A DNA stretch of 64,000 nt from Chlorobiota bacterium (GTDB lineage: Bacteria; Bacteroidota; Ignavibacteria; OLB7): positions 1-64,000 of the forward strand of contig JAQBOZ010000030.1 of the NCBI GenBank assembly GCA_028287785.1. The letters are read 5' to 3'. Of the stretch, positions 1 through 9,708 are shown in pieces. Position 1 is the first letter of the stretch, and every line of letters starts with the position of its first letter. The notes below the pieces were generated by a model that was given only the letters and a program-made list of their open reading frames with translations, was not told the DNA's origin and did not search any database. The position numbers were made by a program, and so were the translations under genes.

Positions 1-248
1 TCTCCTTCCAGCCCCATCGGGGCGTACCGGTTGTAGCGATGCCACGTCTTCGATGATCTGAAGCTCCATCGGAGCGTACCATTCGGCACGGATGCGGGGA
101 TGGTACGCTCCGATGGAGCTTGAGCGAGAAGATGGGAGCATCGTTGCTACAACCGGCGCGCTCCCACGGAGCTTGAAGAGTGAAGGAGGGATCGCCGCCC
201 GGTGATTGTTCAGCAGACGGAAGCGTGGATTCAACCTGAGACACTACC
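1..248 (+). repeat. MITE-like element, copy 1 (left end outside window)
   Basis: This is a palindrome-rich intergenic repeat. It contains the mini-palindromes AGCCCCATCGGGGCG and AGCTCCATCGGAGCG, followed by their inverse forms, and it ends in AACCTGAGACACTACC at 233-248. The same architecture recurs at 30377, 37210, 37526 and 48934. The inverse copies let the element fold on itself as one long imperfect hairpin. No convincing protein is encoded. The left terminus lies before base 1. Confidence 0.75.
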
Positions 249-609
249 GAACGGATGGGAACGCGCGTTCCGGCATTGTCTCTAAATGCGCCTGATGGCA
301 TGCGCTGGAAGGGCCTTCGGCAAAGGGTCGGCGGTCTGTTCCGTTCTGAGCTTTGCAGGCTCATCCTTGATGTTCCTCACTCCGTGCGTAACAAAAATCC
401 GCACATGGCATTCAATACTATCGTGTGCATGATGGCATAGGCTTCCCGGAAATCCTCCGGGGAGCGCGATTTCCCCTCGTCAATCAACATCCGCCCCCGG
501 CCGGCCATCCCCATGTGCCGGAGCCTGTCCCGCTCCCCGCCTCACTGGCCGGTGGCGCGTGGATTCCGGGGCGGTCCCGTCTCACCCAAGTGAAACAGAG
601 GTTACGACA
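249..609. other. Intergenic region, no gene recognised
   Basis: About 360 bases lie between the repeat and the arylsulfotransferase-like gene. Short frames here have no signal peptide, conserved motif or ribosome binding site that supports them. The stretch around 375-435 is locally richer in A and T and could hold the promoter of the downstream gene, but no promoter motif could be assigned. Confidence 0.5.
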
Positions 610-3600
610 ATGTCTTCCGGTACAACCTGCCGTCGCATGTTCGCGTGCATCGGCATTGCCATGCTCGCATTCATAACCGGGCTTGGCGCCCGGCCCGTCC
701 ATTCCCCCGTTCAGTTCCAGTTTCCGTTGCAGGGCTCACGATGGGTGTTGCCCGGAGCGGACATCATCATCCGTCCCGGCTCCCCGCTCGATCCCTCCAT
801 CTCCTCATCGCTGCTGAACGTGCGCGGGAGCATCAGCGGCGGGCATGCGGGAAGGATCATCATCTCCGCCGACAGGACCACGCTCACCTTCAGGCCGGAG
901 AAGAGCTTTGTCCCGAATGAACGGGTGACCGTATCGGTGGGGCGCGGCCTGCGCGATGATGCCGGTGCCGCCATCGCTCCATTCACCTTCAGCTTCGGCA
1001 CCAGCCTGACGAGGACGCCTCCCACGGTCGACCGCGCCGCGCTGGATGAGCTGAACCCCGGCGTCGCCGCATCACCGATGGCGATCTCCGCCGCGTCCGG
1101 CATCGGTGGCGGGGATACGCCGCCGGCAGACGCCAGCTATTTCCCATCGAGCTTTCCGAAGATCACGATCACCAATGCCGTCGACCCGAGCCCCGGCGTC
1201 ATCTTCCTGAGCAACATCGTGTTCAACGCGGCGATACCGACCACCCAGTATCTGATGACGCTGGACAACGCCGGCGTGCCGACGTTCGCGGCGCGGGCCG
1301 GCGGGCAGTCGTACGATTTCAAACGGCAGACGAACGGCACCATGACATTCGCCAGCGGCAACGTTGCCAAGTTCTACGCGCTCGACAGCAGCTTTGCCGT
1401 GGTGGACAGCTTTGCCTGCGGCGGCGGTTACACGCTCGATATCCACGATCTCCAGATCCTTCCGAACGGGCACGCGCTTGTGCTGGGGATCGATCCGCAG
1501 GTGATGGACATGAGCCAGATCGTCCAGGGGGGAAGCTCCACCGCGGTTGTGGTCGGGCTGGTGATTCAGGAGCTGGACTCGTTGAAGAACGTCGTCTTTC
1601 AGTGGCGGAGCTTCGATCATTTCCAGGTCACCGACGCCACGCACGAGGACCTCACCGCGCCGACGATCGATTACGTTCACGTCAACGCCATCCAGCTCGA
1701 TAACGACGGGAATATCCTTCTCTCATCCAGGCACATGGATGAGGTGACGAAGATCAATCGCGCCACGGGGGATATCATCTGGCGGCTGGGGGGGAAGAAC
1801 AATCAGTTCACCTTCACCAACGACACGCTCGGCTTCTCCCATCAGCACGCGGTGCGGAGGATCGCCAACGGGCATATCACCCTGTTCGACAACGGCAATT
1901 TCCATATCCCGCAGTTCTCGCGCGCCGTTGAGTATAGTCTTGATGAGAACGCCAAAACCGCCACGCAGGTCTGGCAGTACCGGCATGTGCCCGATATCTT
2001 CGGCTTCGCGATGGGGTATGTGCAGCGCCTGGACAACGGCAATACCATCGTCTCGTGGGGAGCCGCCGACACCGCCGTGACCGAGGTACGTCCCGATGGA
2101 ACCGTCGTCTTCGAGATGACCCTTCCGCACGGCGTCTACAGCTACCGCGCCTACCGTTTCGATGGGCCGTCATCGCTCGCGACCGCGCTGGTGGCGCCGG
2201 CGGACAGCTCATCGGGCCTGTCGGCCGATCCCATCCTCCGATGGAATGCCGTGCCGGGCGCCGCGGCGTATCGTCTCCAGGTTGCCAAGGACAGCAGCTT
2301 CACGCGCCTCGTGCTGGACGACTCCAGCATCACGACGGCATCCATGCGCGTTTCCGGCCTTCTGCTTGGCGCGTTCTATCACTGGCGCGTGATGCCGCTC
2401 TATCCGGCGGAGGCCGGCCGGTGGTCCGATTCCTGGAGCTTCTGGACGGCGCCGAGAACAGTTGCGCTTATCTTTCCGGAGGATGGCGCCCGCCATGTCC
2501 CGCTGGCGACGGAGCTTCAATGGGTTGTGATTCCGGGGAGTCTGACCTATCGCGTTCAGGTGGCTGCCGATCCGGCATTCACGCTCCCCATTGTCAATCA
2601 GCTTGTCACGGAGCCGCGGGCACGGCCGGGGATATTCGACAGCACGACGACGTACTACTGGCGGGTCCGGTGGGAGCATGATACGGCCGTGGGAGAATGG
2701 TCGGCGGCATGGAGCTTCTCCACCGTGCATCCCTACATCCGGCAGCGCCTGCAATCGCCGCTGAACGGCGCGGCCGATCTTCCCCTGGCAACCACGCTCA
2801 AGTGGCTTCCGTTCGATGACGCGATACGCTATCGCCTTCAGGTTGCTACCGACTCCGCGTTCACTTCTCCGCTGCTCGACGATCCTGCAATCACCGCGCT
2901 CTCCCGGCGGGTCGATGGGCTGGATACCAACACCGATTACTACTGGCGCGTGCAGCCAACCACCGATTCGTTGACCGATCTCTGGTCGCCGGCATGGTCC
3001 TTCCGCACCGGCCGTCTTCCTGATAGCCTTCCGGCTCCGGCAATCCCGGTCTATCCGCCCGATCAGGCGCTGGTAACGTCCGACAGCCTCCGCTTCGTCT
3101 GGGAGTCCAGCCGGCCGTATGTCTCCGATTATCGATTCGAGCTGGCGGGCGATTCCGCCTTCCTCAGCCCACTGATCGACTCGGTGCTGGCCGATACCAC
3201 GGTCATGGTCTCGACATCGCTGCTCGGGAATGCGACATACTGGTGGAGGGTAAGCGCCATCAACGCGCTGGGAGAGGGTGGCTTCAGCCAGGAACGGAAG
3301 CTGACCGCCGATATCCCGATCGCGTTCGTGGATGATGGTGCGATGGCCGCGCGCGGGATGTGGCTTCGCACGGATGCCGCCGATCTCCGGGGCGCGTCGC
3401 TGACGGTCCGATACTCGGTGCCGGCGGACGGCCACGCGCGGCTTGTCGTCGCCGATGAACGGGGCGCCACCGTGGCAACGCTTCTGGATGCGGCAGTGGC
3501 GCGCGGAGAGGGGAGCGTCCGGTTCGATGGACGAGGCATTCCCTCCGGGAGATATTTCATCAGGCTTTCCACCGTGGATGGGGCGATCGTGCGGAAGATC

Positions 3601-3615
3601 GTGGTGGAGCGATAG
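610..3615 (+). CDS. Secreted arylsulfotransferase-like protein with Fn3/Ig-like repeats and T9SS sorting domain
   Basis: This 1001-residue protein has an N-terminal hydrophobic signal segment (about residues 10-32) and an Ig-like domain of the SbsA type. An arylsulfotransferase (ASST)-like beta-propeller follows at about 200-520. Its histidine-containing motifs are IHDLQILPNGH (H279), HVNAIQLD (H357) and FSHQHAV (H411, H413). Three or four Fn3-like repeats with the recurring phrase YYWRV come next. The last 75 residues resemble a T9SS type A sorting domain ending in SGRYFIRLS and IVRKIVVER. The ATG at 610 places the signal sequence at the N-terminus; an in-frame GTG upstream at 559 is less likely. 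ASST enzymes move sulfate between phenolic compounds. That activity is inferred from family resemblance, and catalytic competence is not proven. Confidence 0.8.
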   Translation: MSSGTTCRRMFACIGIAMLAFITGLGARPVHSPVQFQFPLQGSRWVLPGADIIIRPGSPLDPSISSSLLNVRGSISGGHAGRIIISADRTTLTFRPEKSFVPNERVTVSVGRGLRDDAGAAIAPFTFSFGTSLTRTPPTVDRAALDELNPGVAASPMAISAASGIGGGDTPPADASYFPSSFPKITITNAVDPSPGVIFLSNIVFNAAIPTTQYLMTLDNAGVPTFAARAGGQSYDFKRQTNGTMTFASGNVAKFYALDSSFAVVDSFACGGGYTLDIHDLQILPNGHALVLGIDPQVMDMSQIVQGGSSTAVVVGLVIQELDSLKNVVFQWRSFDHFQVTDATHEDLTAPTIDYVHVNAIQLDNDGNILLSSRHMDEVTKINRATGDIIWRLGGKNNQFTFTNDTLGFSHQHAVRRIANGHITLFDNGNFHIPQFSRAVEYSLDENAKTATQVWQYRHVPDIFGFAMGYVQRLDNGNTIVSWGAADTAVTEVRPDGTVVFEMTLPHGVYSYRAYRFDGPSSLATALVAPADSSSGLSADPILRWNAVPGAAAYRLQVAKDSSFTRLVLDDSSITTASMRVSGLLLGAFYHWRVMPLYPAEAGRWSDSWSFWTAPRTVALIFPEDGARHVPLATELQWVVIPGSLTYRVQVAADPAFTLPIVNQLVTEPRARPGIFDSTTTYYWRVRWEHDTAVGEWSAAWSFSTVHPYIRQRLQSPLNGAADLPLATTLKWLPFDDAIRYRLQVATDSAFTSPLLDDPAITALSRRVDGLDTNTDYYWRVQPTTDSLTDLWSPAWSFRTGRLPDSLPAPAIPVYPPDQALVTSDSLRFVWESSRPYVSDYRFELAGDSAFLSPLIDSVLADTTVMVSTSLLGNATYWWRVSAINALGEGGFSQERKLTADIPIAFVDDGAMAARGMWLRTDAADLRGASLTVRYSVPADGHARLVVADERGATVATLLDAAVARGEGSVRFDGRGIPSGRYFIRLSTVDGAIVRKIVVER

Positions 3616-3662
3616 GCCGCGTGCGGCGGGAAGAACTGTCGATTGGATGATGACGATCCGTT

Positions 3663-3706
3663 GCGTGGCCGCCGGCTCTCCCCCGGAGGGATGTCGGCGG
3701 CCGCGC
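3663..3706. terminator. Bidirectional hairpin terminator
   Basis: Near-perfect inverted arms (GCGTGGCCGCCGGC and GTCGGCGGCCGCGC, 12 of 14 paired) lie between two convergent genes. The hairpin can therefore terminate transcription from both sides. There is no long T-run. Confidence 0.55.
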
Positions 3707-3716
3707 GATCATATCG

Positions 3717-4790
3717 TCAGATCGGCTTCAACGTGCCAAGCAGGCCATGCTCCTCGCCATCCGGCCCGGCCGTGAAGTAGAGCGTGGTCGATGTGGCGGT
3801 CGGCCCGAACGTCAGCCCCCAGAGCCCGTCGATCACGATCGATGCGTTGGCGGAATCGTGAAGGAACCCGATGAAGCTCCCGTCGGTCGGGTTATACGCG
3901 CCGATCATCCCATCGCCGAAATTGCCGATCAGGATATCACCCGCCAGGGTTCCGAATCCGGTCGGCGCCTTGACGACGGCCCACGGGGAGTTGAGCTTGC
4001 CGTTGGAGGCGAAGCGTCTGGAGAGCGTCCCGTCGGGGTTGAAGATGTCCACATAGCCGTTGCCGACCCCCTTCTCATCATCCTCATTATCGGGAGCCTT
4101 CTGCTTCGCGAAGGTCACGTAGAGCTTGCCATCGATGGTCTGGATGCCGAACGGGGCATATCCGGCCGGGACGCCGGGATCGGTGAACGACTTCACGTAC
4201 TGGTAGTTCCTGTCGAAGACATCCACCGAGTTCTTCTTGAAGTTGGTGGCGTAGAGGAAGTTCGCGCCGTTGTTCGCCGCCATCGCAATTCCCTTGTAGA
4301 CCGCGCCGCTGTCGGATCTGTTCGCCACGATCCTGGCATCGGTGGTCACCGTGGTCCATGCCGAGATGGTGCCATCCTCGCCGGCGTAGATAAAGAGGCC
4401 GGCGCCCGCGCCGGGGATCACGAAATCGCTCGTCGGGTTGTAGATCATCCCGGTTGGCGCCCCGCCGGCCGCGCTATCCTTGCCGGGAACCTTCACCACG
4501 AGCGTAAGCCTGGAGCCATCGGCGTTGTAGAGGGTGGAGGTTCCGGAGTGGTTGTTCGCCACCCAGAGAATGCCGGTGGGGCCGAACGCGATTCCCCAGG
4601 GATTGACCAGGGCAGCATCGATGGCCGCCGCTCCCATCCCCGCGGAATCGGCAATGAGCCTGGTTTCAGCGTACGATGATGTTGTTATCGGGGTTGGATT
4701 GGTGGTCGTGTCGGAGCATGCCGACAGCAGAAGCGGGAGGGCCATCGCGATTGTAAGTAGCCCGTACCGCCATGGAGAAAATCGATTCAT
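3717..4790 (-). CDS. TIGR03118-family lipoprotein, NHL-like beta-propeller
   Basis: This 357-residue exported protein has a hydrophobic signal ending in LLLSAC, a typical lipobox, so it is probably a lipid-anchored envelope protein. The rest is rich in short blades such as NPWGIAFGPTGILWVANN and NSPWAVVKAP. That pattern is characteristic of the uncharacterised TIGR03118 family and related to NHL/six-blade propellers. The start at 4790 is set by an ideal ribosome binding site (AGGAGGCG six bases upstream), and an upstream in-frame alternative is rejected. It is transcribed alone, convergent with the arylsulfotransferase-like gene. Function is unknown; ligand binding or a scaffolding role is a guess. 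Confidence 0.85.
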   Translation of the reverse strand: MNRFSPWRYGLLTIAMALPLLLSACSDTTTNPTPITTSSYAETRLIADSAGMGAAAIDAALVNPWGIAFGPTGILWVANNHSGTSTLYNADGSRLTLVVKVPGKDSAAGGAPTGMIYNPTSDFVIPGAGAGLFIYAGEDGTISAWTTVTTDARIVANRSDSGAVYKGIAMAANNGANFLYATNFKKNSVDVFDRNYQYVKSFTDPGVPAGYAPFGIQTIDGKLYVTFAKQKAPDNEDDEKGVGNGYVDIFNPDGTLSRRFASNGKLNSPWAVVKAPTGFGTLAGDILIGNFGDGMIGAYNPTDGSFIGFLHDSANASIVIDGLWGLTFGPTATSTTLYFTAGPDGEEHGLLGTLKPI

Positions 4791-4914
4791 AACGCCTCCT
4801 TGTTGCTCTCCTCTTCCTCCCGGCGTTCGCCGGAAGAGAAGGGAGAAGAAGCGTGTCATCACAGCAAGTTTCACGCCATGCGACCACATCATTCCTGCTA
4901 CATTCGGTGCCTGA

Positions 4915-5274
4915 TCAAACGCTCTTGAGGAGCGCGGTGACAAGCCCCGATGTGTTCTGGGTCATGGGCCAGAGCAGGTCCATCTGCTCGCGACTCAGCA
5001 GATCCAGCCGGTGGGCCAGCATCAGGTGCGTTTCCAGACGGAGCATGGCGCTCCGCGCGTTGTTGAGATGCGCGCGGATCTCCTTGGTGCTGTAGCGGAC
5101 CACCCATCCCTCGGCGATGCTCGCCGGTATGGAAATCACATCCTTCTCGATCTCCCTGAACAGCACATCGGCCCCGTCCGGTCGCGCTGTTGTCTGCCGT
5201 AGCACGGTTTCCGCCAGGGTCATCCCCTCCTGCCACGCCTTTACCTCGTCGTACGATGCGGTCTGCTCCATCAT
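4915..5274 (-). CDS. Four-helix-bundle protein (23S rRNA intervening-sequence family)
   Basis: This 119-residue protein matches the small all-alpha TIGR02436/S23 family. It shows the opening KAWQEGMTLAETVL, the conserved centre SIPASIAEGW and the helix AHLNNARSAMLRLETHL. In bacteria this family is found both inside rRNA intervening sequences and as free-standing genes of unknown role. Here it is free-standing, with no rRNA nearby. It lies upstream of and in the same direction as the TIGR03118 gene, with 124 bases between them. Two ATG codons open the gene and the ribosome binding site is weak. Confidence 0.85.
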   Translation of the reverse strand: MMEQTASYDEVKAWQEGMTLAETVLRQTTARPDGADVLFREIEKDVISIPASIAEGWVVRYSTKEIRAHLNNARSAMLRLETHLMLAHRLDLLSREQMDLLWPMTQNTSGLVTALLKSV

Positions 5275-5617
5275 GTCCGGAATAAAATGTTGATCGCCCC
5301 TTCAGCGCGGCAATCTAGCCAAAACATCGGGGATGTGGTCTGCCGGCCGGTTGCCGATGGTCACCCGGTTCCGGCACCGTGCCAATCCATTGGCGGGGCG
5401 CCCGGTTCCGGCATCGGGTCGATGATCGGAATGTGGCATTTGGTACTGACAACCGGTTACGGACAACCAATTGCGTACTTTGTGATTCTCACGTAGGTTT
5501 GCGCCTCGTTTGCGGGGGATGGGCTCCGCTCGCGATCTCTCTCCCGGCCGAACCGGAATGCGGGGTTCTCCCGCGTGACTCAACACTGTTTTTCGTTCGA
5601 TTACGACGCATCGACCA
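5275..5617. other. Divergent intergenic region upstream of plsX
   Basis: These 343 bases separate the four-helix-bundle gene (minus) from plsX (plus) and should hold promoters for both, including the fatty-acid cluster. An A/T-richer patch with GCGTACTTTGTG near 5474-5486 loosely resembles a Bacteroidota -7 element (TAnnTTTG), but it is one base short. There is no rpmF or DUF177 gene before plsX here, unlike in many bacteria. Confidence 0.4.
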
Positions 5618-6640
5618 ATGGATCACCCGCGAGTACGGATCGTTCTCGACGCTATGGGGACCGACAACGCGCCGGCAGAGGATGTGCGGGGCGCGGTGGA
5701 GGCGCTGAGCGATGGTCGGCGTGGCGCGGGGCAGTTCGAGCTGATCCTGATCGGCGACCAGGCCGCGATCGAGCGTGAGCTGGCGAAGCATCAGGGGGTA
5801 GACCGTTCCAGGATCTCCGTGGTGCACGCCTCCGATGTTATCGCGATGGATGACGAGCCCGCGCAGGCCGTCCGCTCGAAGCGCGAAAGCTCCCTTGTCC
5901 GGGGCGTGATGCTCCACAAGGATGGCGCCGCCGATGCGTTCGTTTCAGCGGGAAACACGGGCGCGGTGATGGCCGCTTCCACCTTTATCCTCGGCCGTCT
6001 GCCGGGGATCTCCCGTCCCACGATCGCCTCGCAGTTCCCCGCCGCCAACGGCTTCACCATCGTCGCCGACGTGGGGGCGAACGTCGATACGAAGCCGAAA
6101 AATCTTTACGAGTTCGCCGTGATGACGAGCGTCTATGCCGAGGAGATCTTCGGCTACCGGAACCCGACGGTCGGCCTGCTGAATGTTGGGGAGGAGGAAG
6201 GAAAAGGTGAGGAACGGGCAGTGCAGGCCTACGAGCTGCTGAAGGGGAGCCGGCTCAACTTCGTGGGGAATGTGGAGGGTCGCGACATCCTGAAAGGGAC
6301 GGTGCGCGTGGTGATCTGCGACGGGTTTACCGGGAACATCATCCTCAAATTCGCCGAGAGCGTGCCGGGGCTGCTTCGAAGCAAGCTGGGGGGATACGCG
6401 GAGACGGGGCTGCTGGCAAAGCTCCGGCTGGGCCTGGCGAAGGGGGCGCTGAAAAGCGTCTTTCGCGAGATGGATTATCAGGAATATGGGGGCGTTCCGC
6501 TCCTCGGCGTCAACGGCGTTTCGATTATCGGTCATGGCGGCTCCAGCGCAAAGGCCGTGAAGAACATGATCTTCAAGGCCGAGGAGATGGTGCGGAAAGA
6601 GGTGAACAGCCGTATCGGCGAGGCTCTCTCCGGCGCGTGA
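5618..6640 (+). CDS. plsX: Phosphate acyltransferase PlsX
   Basis: PlsX converts acyl-ACP and phosphate into acyl-phosphate, the acyl donor for PlsY in phospholipid synthesis, at the membrane surface. The 340-residue length is normal for the family. Visible motifs are LDAMGTDNAP (10-19, with T15 in place of the more usual G), SAGNTGAVMA (110-119), a central VADVGANVD segment and the C-terminal GVNGVSIIGHGGSS. It is the first gene of a co-directional lipid cluster, followed 90 bases later by fabH, an arrangement widely conserved in bacteria. Confidence 0.97.
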   Translation: MDHPRVRIVLDAMGTDNAPAEDVRGAVEALSDGRRGAGQFELILIGDQAAIERELAKHQGVDRSRISVVHASDVIAMDDEPAQAVRSKRESSLVRGVMLHKDGAADAFVSAGNTGAVMAASTFILGRLPGISRPTIASQFPAANGFTIVADVGANVDTKPKNLYEFAVMTSVYAEEIFGYRNPTVGLLNVGEEEGKGEERAVQAYELLKGSRLNFVGNVEGRDILKGTVRVVICDGFTGNIILKFAESVPGLLRSKLGGYAETGLLAKLRLGLAKGALKSVFREMDYQEYGGVPLLGVNGVSIIGHGGSSAKAVKNMIFKAEEMVRKEVNSRIGEALSGA

Positions 6641-6730
6641 CGGTGCCGGCGCGGCCCGCGATGGAAGGGTATGCGATCGTACGCGGCGATCGACGTTGCT
6701 ACGAACCTTGGACTACTTCGGACAGGCATT

Positions 6731-7729
6731 ATGATGAAATCGCTTAAGCGAGCGGCGATCACATCGGTCGGGCATTATCTCCCGCCGGATATCTACGACA
6801 ACAAGTTTTTCGAGAGCTATCTCGATACCAGCGATCAGTGGATTCGCGAGCGGACCGGCATTCAGGAGCGTCGCGTGCTGAAGCAGGGGGGAACCAGCGA
6901 CATGGCAGTTCCCGCCATCGAGATGTGCCTGAACCGGCGCGGGATCACCGCCGAGGAGATCGAGTGCATCGTGGTGGCGACGGTGACGCCGGACATGCTC
7001 TTCCCATCCACCTCCAGCCTGATTCAGGGGAAGATCGGCGCAAAGAACGCGTGGGGATTCGATCTCGAGGCCGCCTGCTCCTCCTTTCTCTATGCGCTGA
7101 ACGTGGCAACCCGGCTGATCGAAAGCGGCGCGCACACCAAGGTGCTGGTGGTGGGCGCGGACAAGATGACGGCCATCACCGATTATCAGGATCGCAACAC
7201 CTGCGTTCTGTTCGGCGACGGCGCCGGCGCGGTGCTGCTTGAGCCGATCGAGGACGAGTCGCTCGGGCTGATCGATTTCGATCTGAAGACCGACAGCACC
7301 TGCGGGAAATTTCTCTACATGCCGGCCGGCGGCAGCCTTCTTCCCCCATCCATCGAGACTGTGACCAATCGCCAGCACTACGTGATCCAGGATGGCAAGA
7401 CGGTCTTCAAGTCCGCCGTTCCCGGAATGGCGGACGCGGCCGAGAGCATGATGCGCCGGAACAACCTTTCGCCGGACGACATCCGCTGGCTTGTCCCGCA
7501 TCAGGCCAATCTCAGGATCATCTCCGCCACTGCCGAGCGGATGGGGCTTCCGATGGAGAAGGTGATGGTGAACATCCACAAGTATGGCAACACCACATCC
7601 GCGACCCTTCCGATCTGCCTGAGCGAGTGGTGGGAGCAGGGGCTGCTGGACAAGGGTGATGGCGTGGTGCTGGTGACATTCGGCGCGGGCTATACCTACG
7701 GCGGTGGATATATAAAGTGGGCGTATTGA
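6731..7729 (+). CDS. fabH: Beta-ketoacyl-ACP synthase III
   Basis: KAS III condenses acetyl-CoA with malonyl-ACP to start fatty-acid elongation. The catalytic triad is visible: C116 in EAACSSFLYA, H257 in VPHQANLRI, and an Asn in HKYGNTTSA. The ATG at 6731 gives 332 residues, the family norm. An upstream in-frame start at 6671 would add 20 atypical residues, and a second ATG at 6734 is equally possible. It sits between plsX and fabD in the lipid cluster. The gene is intact and ordinary. Confidence 0.97.
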   Translation: MMKSLKRAAITSVGHYLPPDIYDNKFFESYLDTSDQWIRERTGIQERRVLKQGGTSDMAVPAIEMCLNRRGITAEEIECIVVATVTPDMLFPSTSSLIQGKIGAKNAWGFDLEAACSSFLYALNVATRLIESGAHTKVLVVGADKMTAITDYQDRNTCVLFGDGAGAVLLEPIEDESLGLIDFDLKTDSTCGKFLYMPAGGSLLPPSIETVTNRQHYVIQDGKTVFKSAVPGMADAAESMMRRNNLSPDDIRWLVPHQANLRIISATAERMGLPMEKVMVNIHKYGNTTSATLPICLSEWWEQGLLDKGDGVVLVTFGAGYTYGGGYIKWAY

Positions 7730-7813
7730 TGAGGCATTCAACGGCGCCGGTCGCGATTCCCTTCCGCCGGGGACCATCTACTGCTGACAGCTATTGATTA
7801 CGAGCCAACCCTC

Positions 7814-8731
7814 ATGAGAGCATTTCTTTTTCCCGGACAGGGATCGCAGTTCGCGGGGATGGGGCGCGATGCCTTCACCAGAAGCGGGATCATCCGCGAT
7901 ATCTTCAATCGCGCCAACGACGTGCTGGAGCGCGATCTCACCGGCGTGATGTTCGAGGGGCCGGAGGAGGAGCTTCGGCAGACCCGCAACGCGCAGCCGG
8001 CGATCTTCCTTCACAGCTACGCGCTCTACCAGCTTCTGCGGAGCCCGCATCCCGCCATGGCGGCCGGGCATTCCCTGGGGGAGTACACGGCGCTGACCGT
8101 TGCCAACGCCCTGACGTTCGATGACGCGCTTCGCCTGGTGCAGCTCCGCGCCCACGCCATGCAGGAGGCCGGGACCACCGCCGCCGGGACGATGGCGGCG
8201 ATCATCGGCATGGAGGATGAGGCCATCGACACGATCTGCCGCGCGGTTCGCGAGGAGATCGGCGTGGTGCAGCCCGCCAACTTCAACTCCCCCGGTCAGG
8301 TGGTGGTGAGCGGAACGCCGGAGGCGGTGGCCGAGGTGATGACGCGCGCAAAGGCCGGCGGCGCAAGGATGGCGAAGCAGCTCAATGTCTCCGGCGCCTT
8401 TCATTCGCCGCTGATGGAGCCCGCCCGCGTGCAGCTTGCCGAGGCGCTGGAGCGCGCCCCGATGCGTGACGCGGAGTTTGCGGTGTACGCCAACGTGACC
8501 GGCATGCCGCTTACGCATGCTGAGGAAATCAGGGCCTCGCTGCTGCAACAGCTTACCGCGCCGGTGCTCTGGACCGGAACCATTCAACGGATGGCCGCCG
8601 ACGGCGCCACGGAGTTTATCGAGGTGGGGCCGGGCAACGTGCTTCAGGGGCTGGCGAAGCGGATTGCGGGGGAGACGGCGCAGCACGGCGTTGCCGATAT
8701 CGCCGGGGTGGAGGCGTTCAACGCCCGGTGA
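7814..8731 (+). CDS. fabD: Malonyl-CoA:ACP transacylase
   Basis: FabD loads malonyl groups onto acyl carrier protein. The 305-residue protein has the opening FPGQGSQFAGMG, the nucleophile S87 in GHSLGEY, R112 in LVQLRAHAM and the catalytic H197 in GAFHSPLM. Length and motifs are complete. It lies 84 bases after fabH and 75 bases before fabG on the same strand, so it is probably part of one transcription unit. Confidence 0.97.
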   Translation: MRAFLFPGQGSQFAGMGRDAFTRSGIIRDIFNRANDVLERDLTGVMFEGPEEELRQTRNAQPAIFLHSYALYQLLRSPHPAMAAGHSLGEYTALTVANALTFDDALRLVQLRAHAMQEAGTTAAGTMAAIIGMEDEAIDTICRAVREEIGVVQPANFNSPGQVVVSGTPEAVAEVMTRAKAGGARMAKQLNVSGAFHSPLMEPARVQLAEALERAPMRDAEFAVYANVTGMPLTHAEEIRASLLQQLTAPVLWTGTIQRMAADGATEFIEVGPGNVLQGLAKRIAGETAQHGVADIAGVEAFNAR

Positions 8732-8806
8732 TGGCCGCGTTGAGCGTGCTCCCGTGCCTCTGAATTAATTCAACAGCCTGCTACGAATCAAGAGGGCAGA
8801 ATCGAT

Positions 8807-9592
8807 ATGAGCGAAGTTTCAACAGAGTCCGCCGGGCAGCCGGTCGCGGAGGGAAGGCTTGCCGGCCGGGTGGCGATCGTCACGGGCGGGGCCCGCGGGA
8901 TCGGGAAGGCCATCGTGGAGCGTCTCGTGGCCGACGGGGCGCGGGTGGCGTTTACCTGCAACTCCTCTCCCGAGGCGGCCGAGGTGCTTGCCGGGGAGCT
9001 GGGGGCGGACCGCGCAATGGCCGTTCAATGCAACGTGACGAGCGCCGAGCAGATCAATTCGTTGGTCGAAAAGGTTCTCACGGCGTGGGGGAAAATCCAT
9101 ATATTGGTCAACAATGCCGGAATTACGAAGGATACGCTGGTGATGCGAATGAGCCAGCAGGACTTCGAGGACGTGCTGTCGACCAACCTCACAGGCGCGT
9201 TTCTTATGACAAAGGCGGTGCTTCGGCCCATGATGTCGGAGCGGTGGGGGCGGATCATCAACATCTCCTCGGTGGTCGGCCTGGTGGGCAATCCGGGTCA
9301 GGCCAACTATGTGGCATCCAAGGCCGGGCTGATCGGCATGACGAAATCGATCGCGCTGGAGGTGGCTTCGCGCAACATCCTCGTCAACTGCATCGCGCCG
9401 GGCTTCATTCAGAGCGATATGACATCGAAGCTGAACGAGCAGCAGCAGTCGCAGCTTACCTCCCTGATTCCGCTGAAGCGGATAGGGCAGGGGGCCGATG
9501 TGGCGGCGATGGTCTCGTTCCTCGGAAGCGGTGATGCGGCGTATATCACCGGCCAGACGTTTGCGGTGGATGGTGGAATGACGATGCTGTAA
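8807..9592 (+). CDS. fabG: 3-oxoacyl-ACP reductase
   Basis: This is an NADPH-dependent short-chain dehydrogenase that reduces beta-ketoacyl-ACP. It has 261 residues. The cofactor loop TGGARGIG is at 26-33 and NNAGI at 102-106. The catalytic S155, Y168 and K172 show the usual 13 and 4 residue spacing, and the C-terminus is [13 protein letters not shown]. The N-terminus is about 16 residues longer than typical FabG. The start at 8807 is supported by AGAGGG upstream, but a later start cannot be excluded. It lies between fabD and acpP. Confidence 0.96.
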   Translation: MSEVSTESAGQPVAEGRLAGRVAIVTGGARGIGKAIVERLVADGARVAFTCNSSPEAAEVLAGELGADRAMAVQCNVTSAEQINSLVEKVLTAWGKIHILVNNAGITKDTLVMRMSQQDFEDVLSTNLTGAFLMTKAVLRPMMSERWGRIINISSVVGLVGNPGQANYVASKAGLIGMTKSIALEVASRNILVNCIAPGFIQSDMTSKLNEQQQSQLTSLIPLKRIGQGADVAAMVSFLGSGDAAYITGQTFAVDGGMTML

Positions 9593-9708
9593 GCCGTGGA
9601 TCGGATGGGATCGGATCGATCCCGCCGGGCGCCGGCTTCTTCTTTTCGTACAGGGTACTTCTTTCTAATCTTCAATACACTTTCAGAACTCTTTCACGGA
9701 GATACACA

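Noticed and set aside
1-248. CRISPR-like repeated units in the palindrome-rich start of the window
   Set aside because: The repeated units are alternating inverse palindromes without regular spacing or unique spacers; they match a dispersed intergenic repeat instead.
559-609. GTG-started N-terminal extension of the arylsulfotransferase-like gene
   Set aside because: It adds 17 residues before the signal peptide without a better ribosome binding site; the ATG at 610 is more natural.
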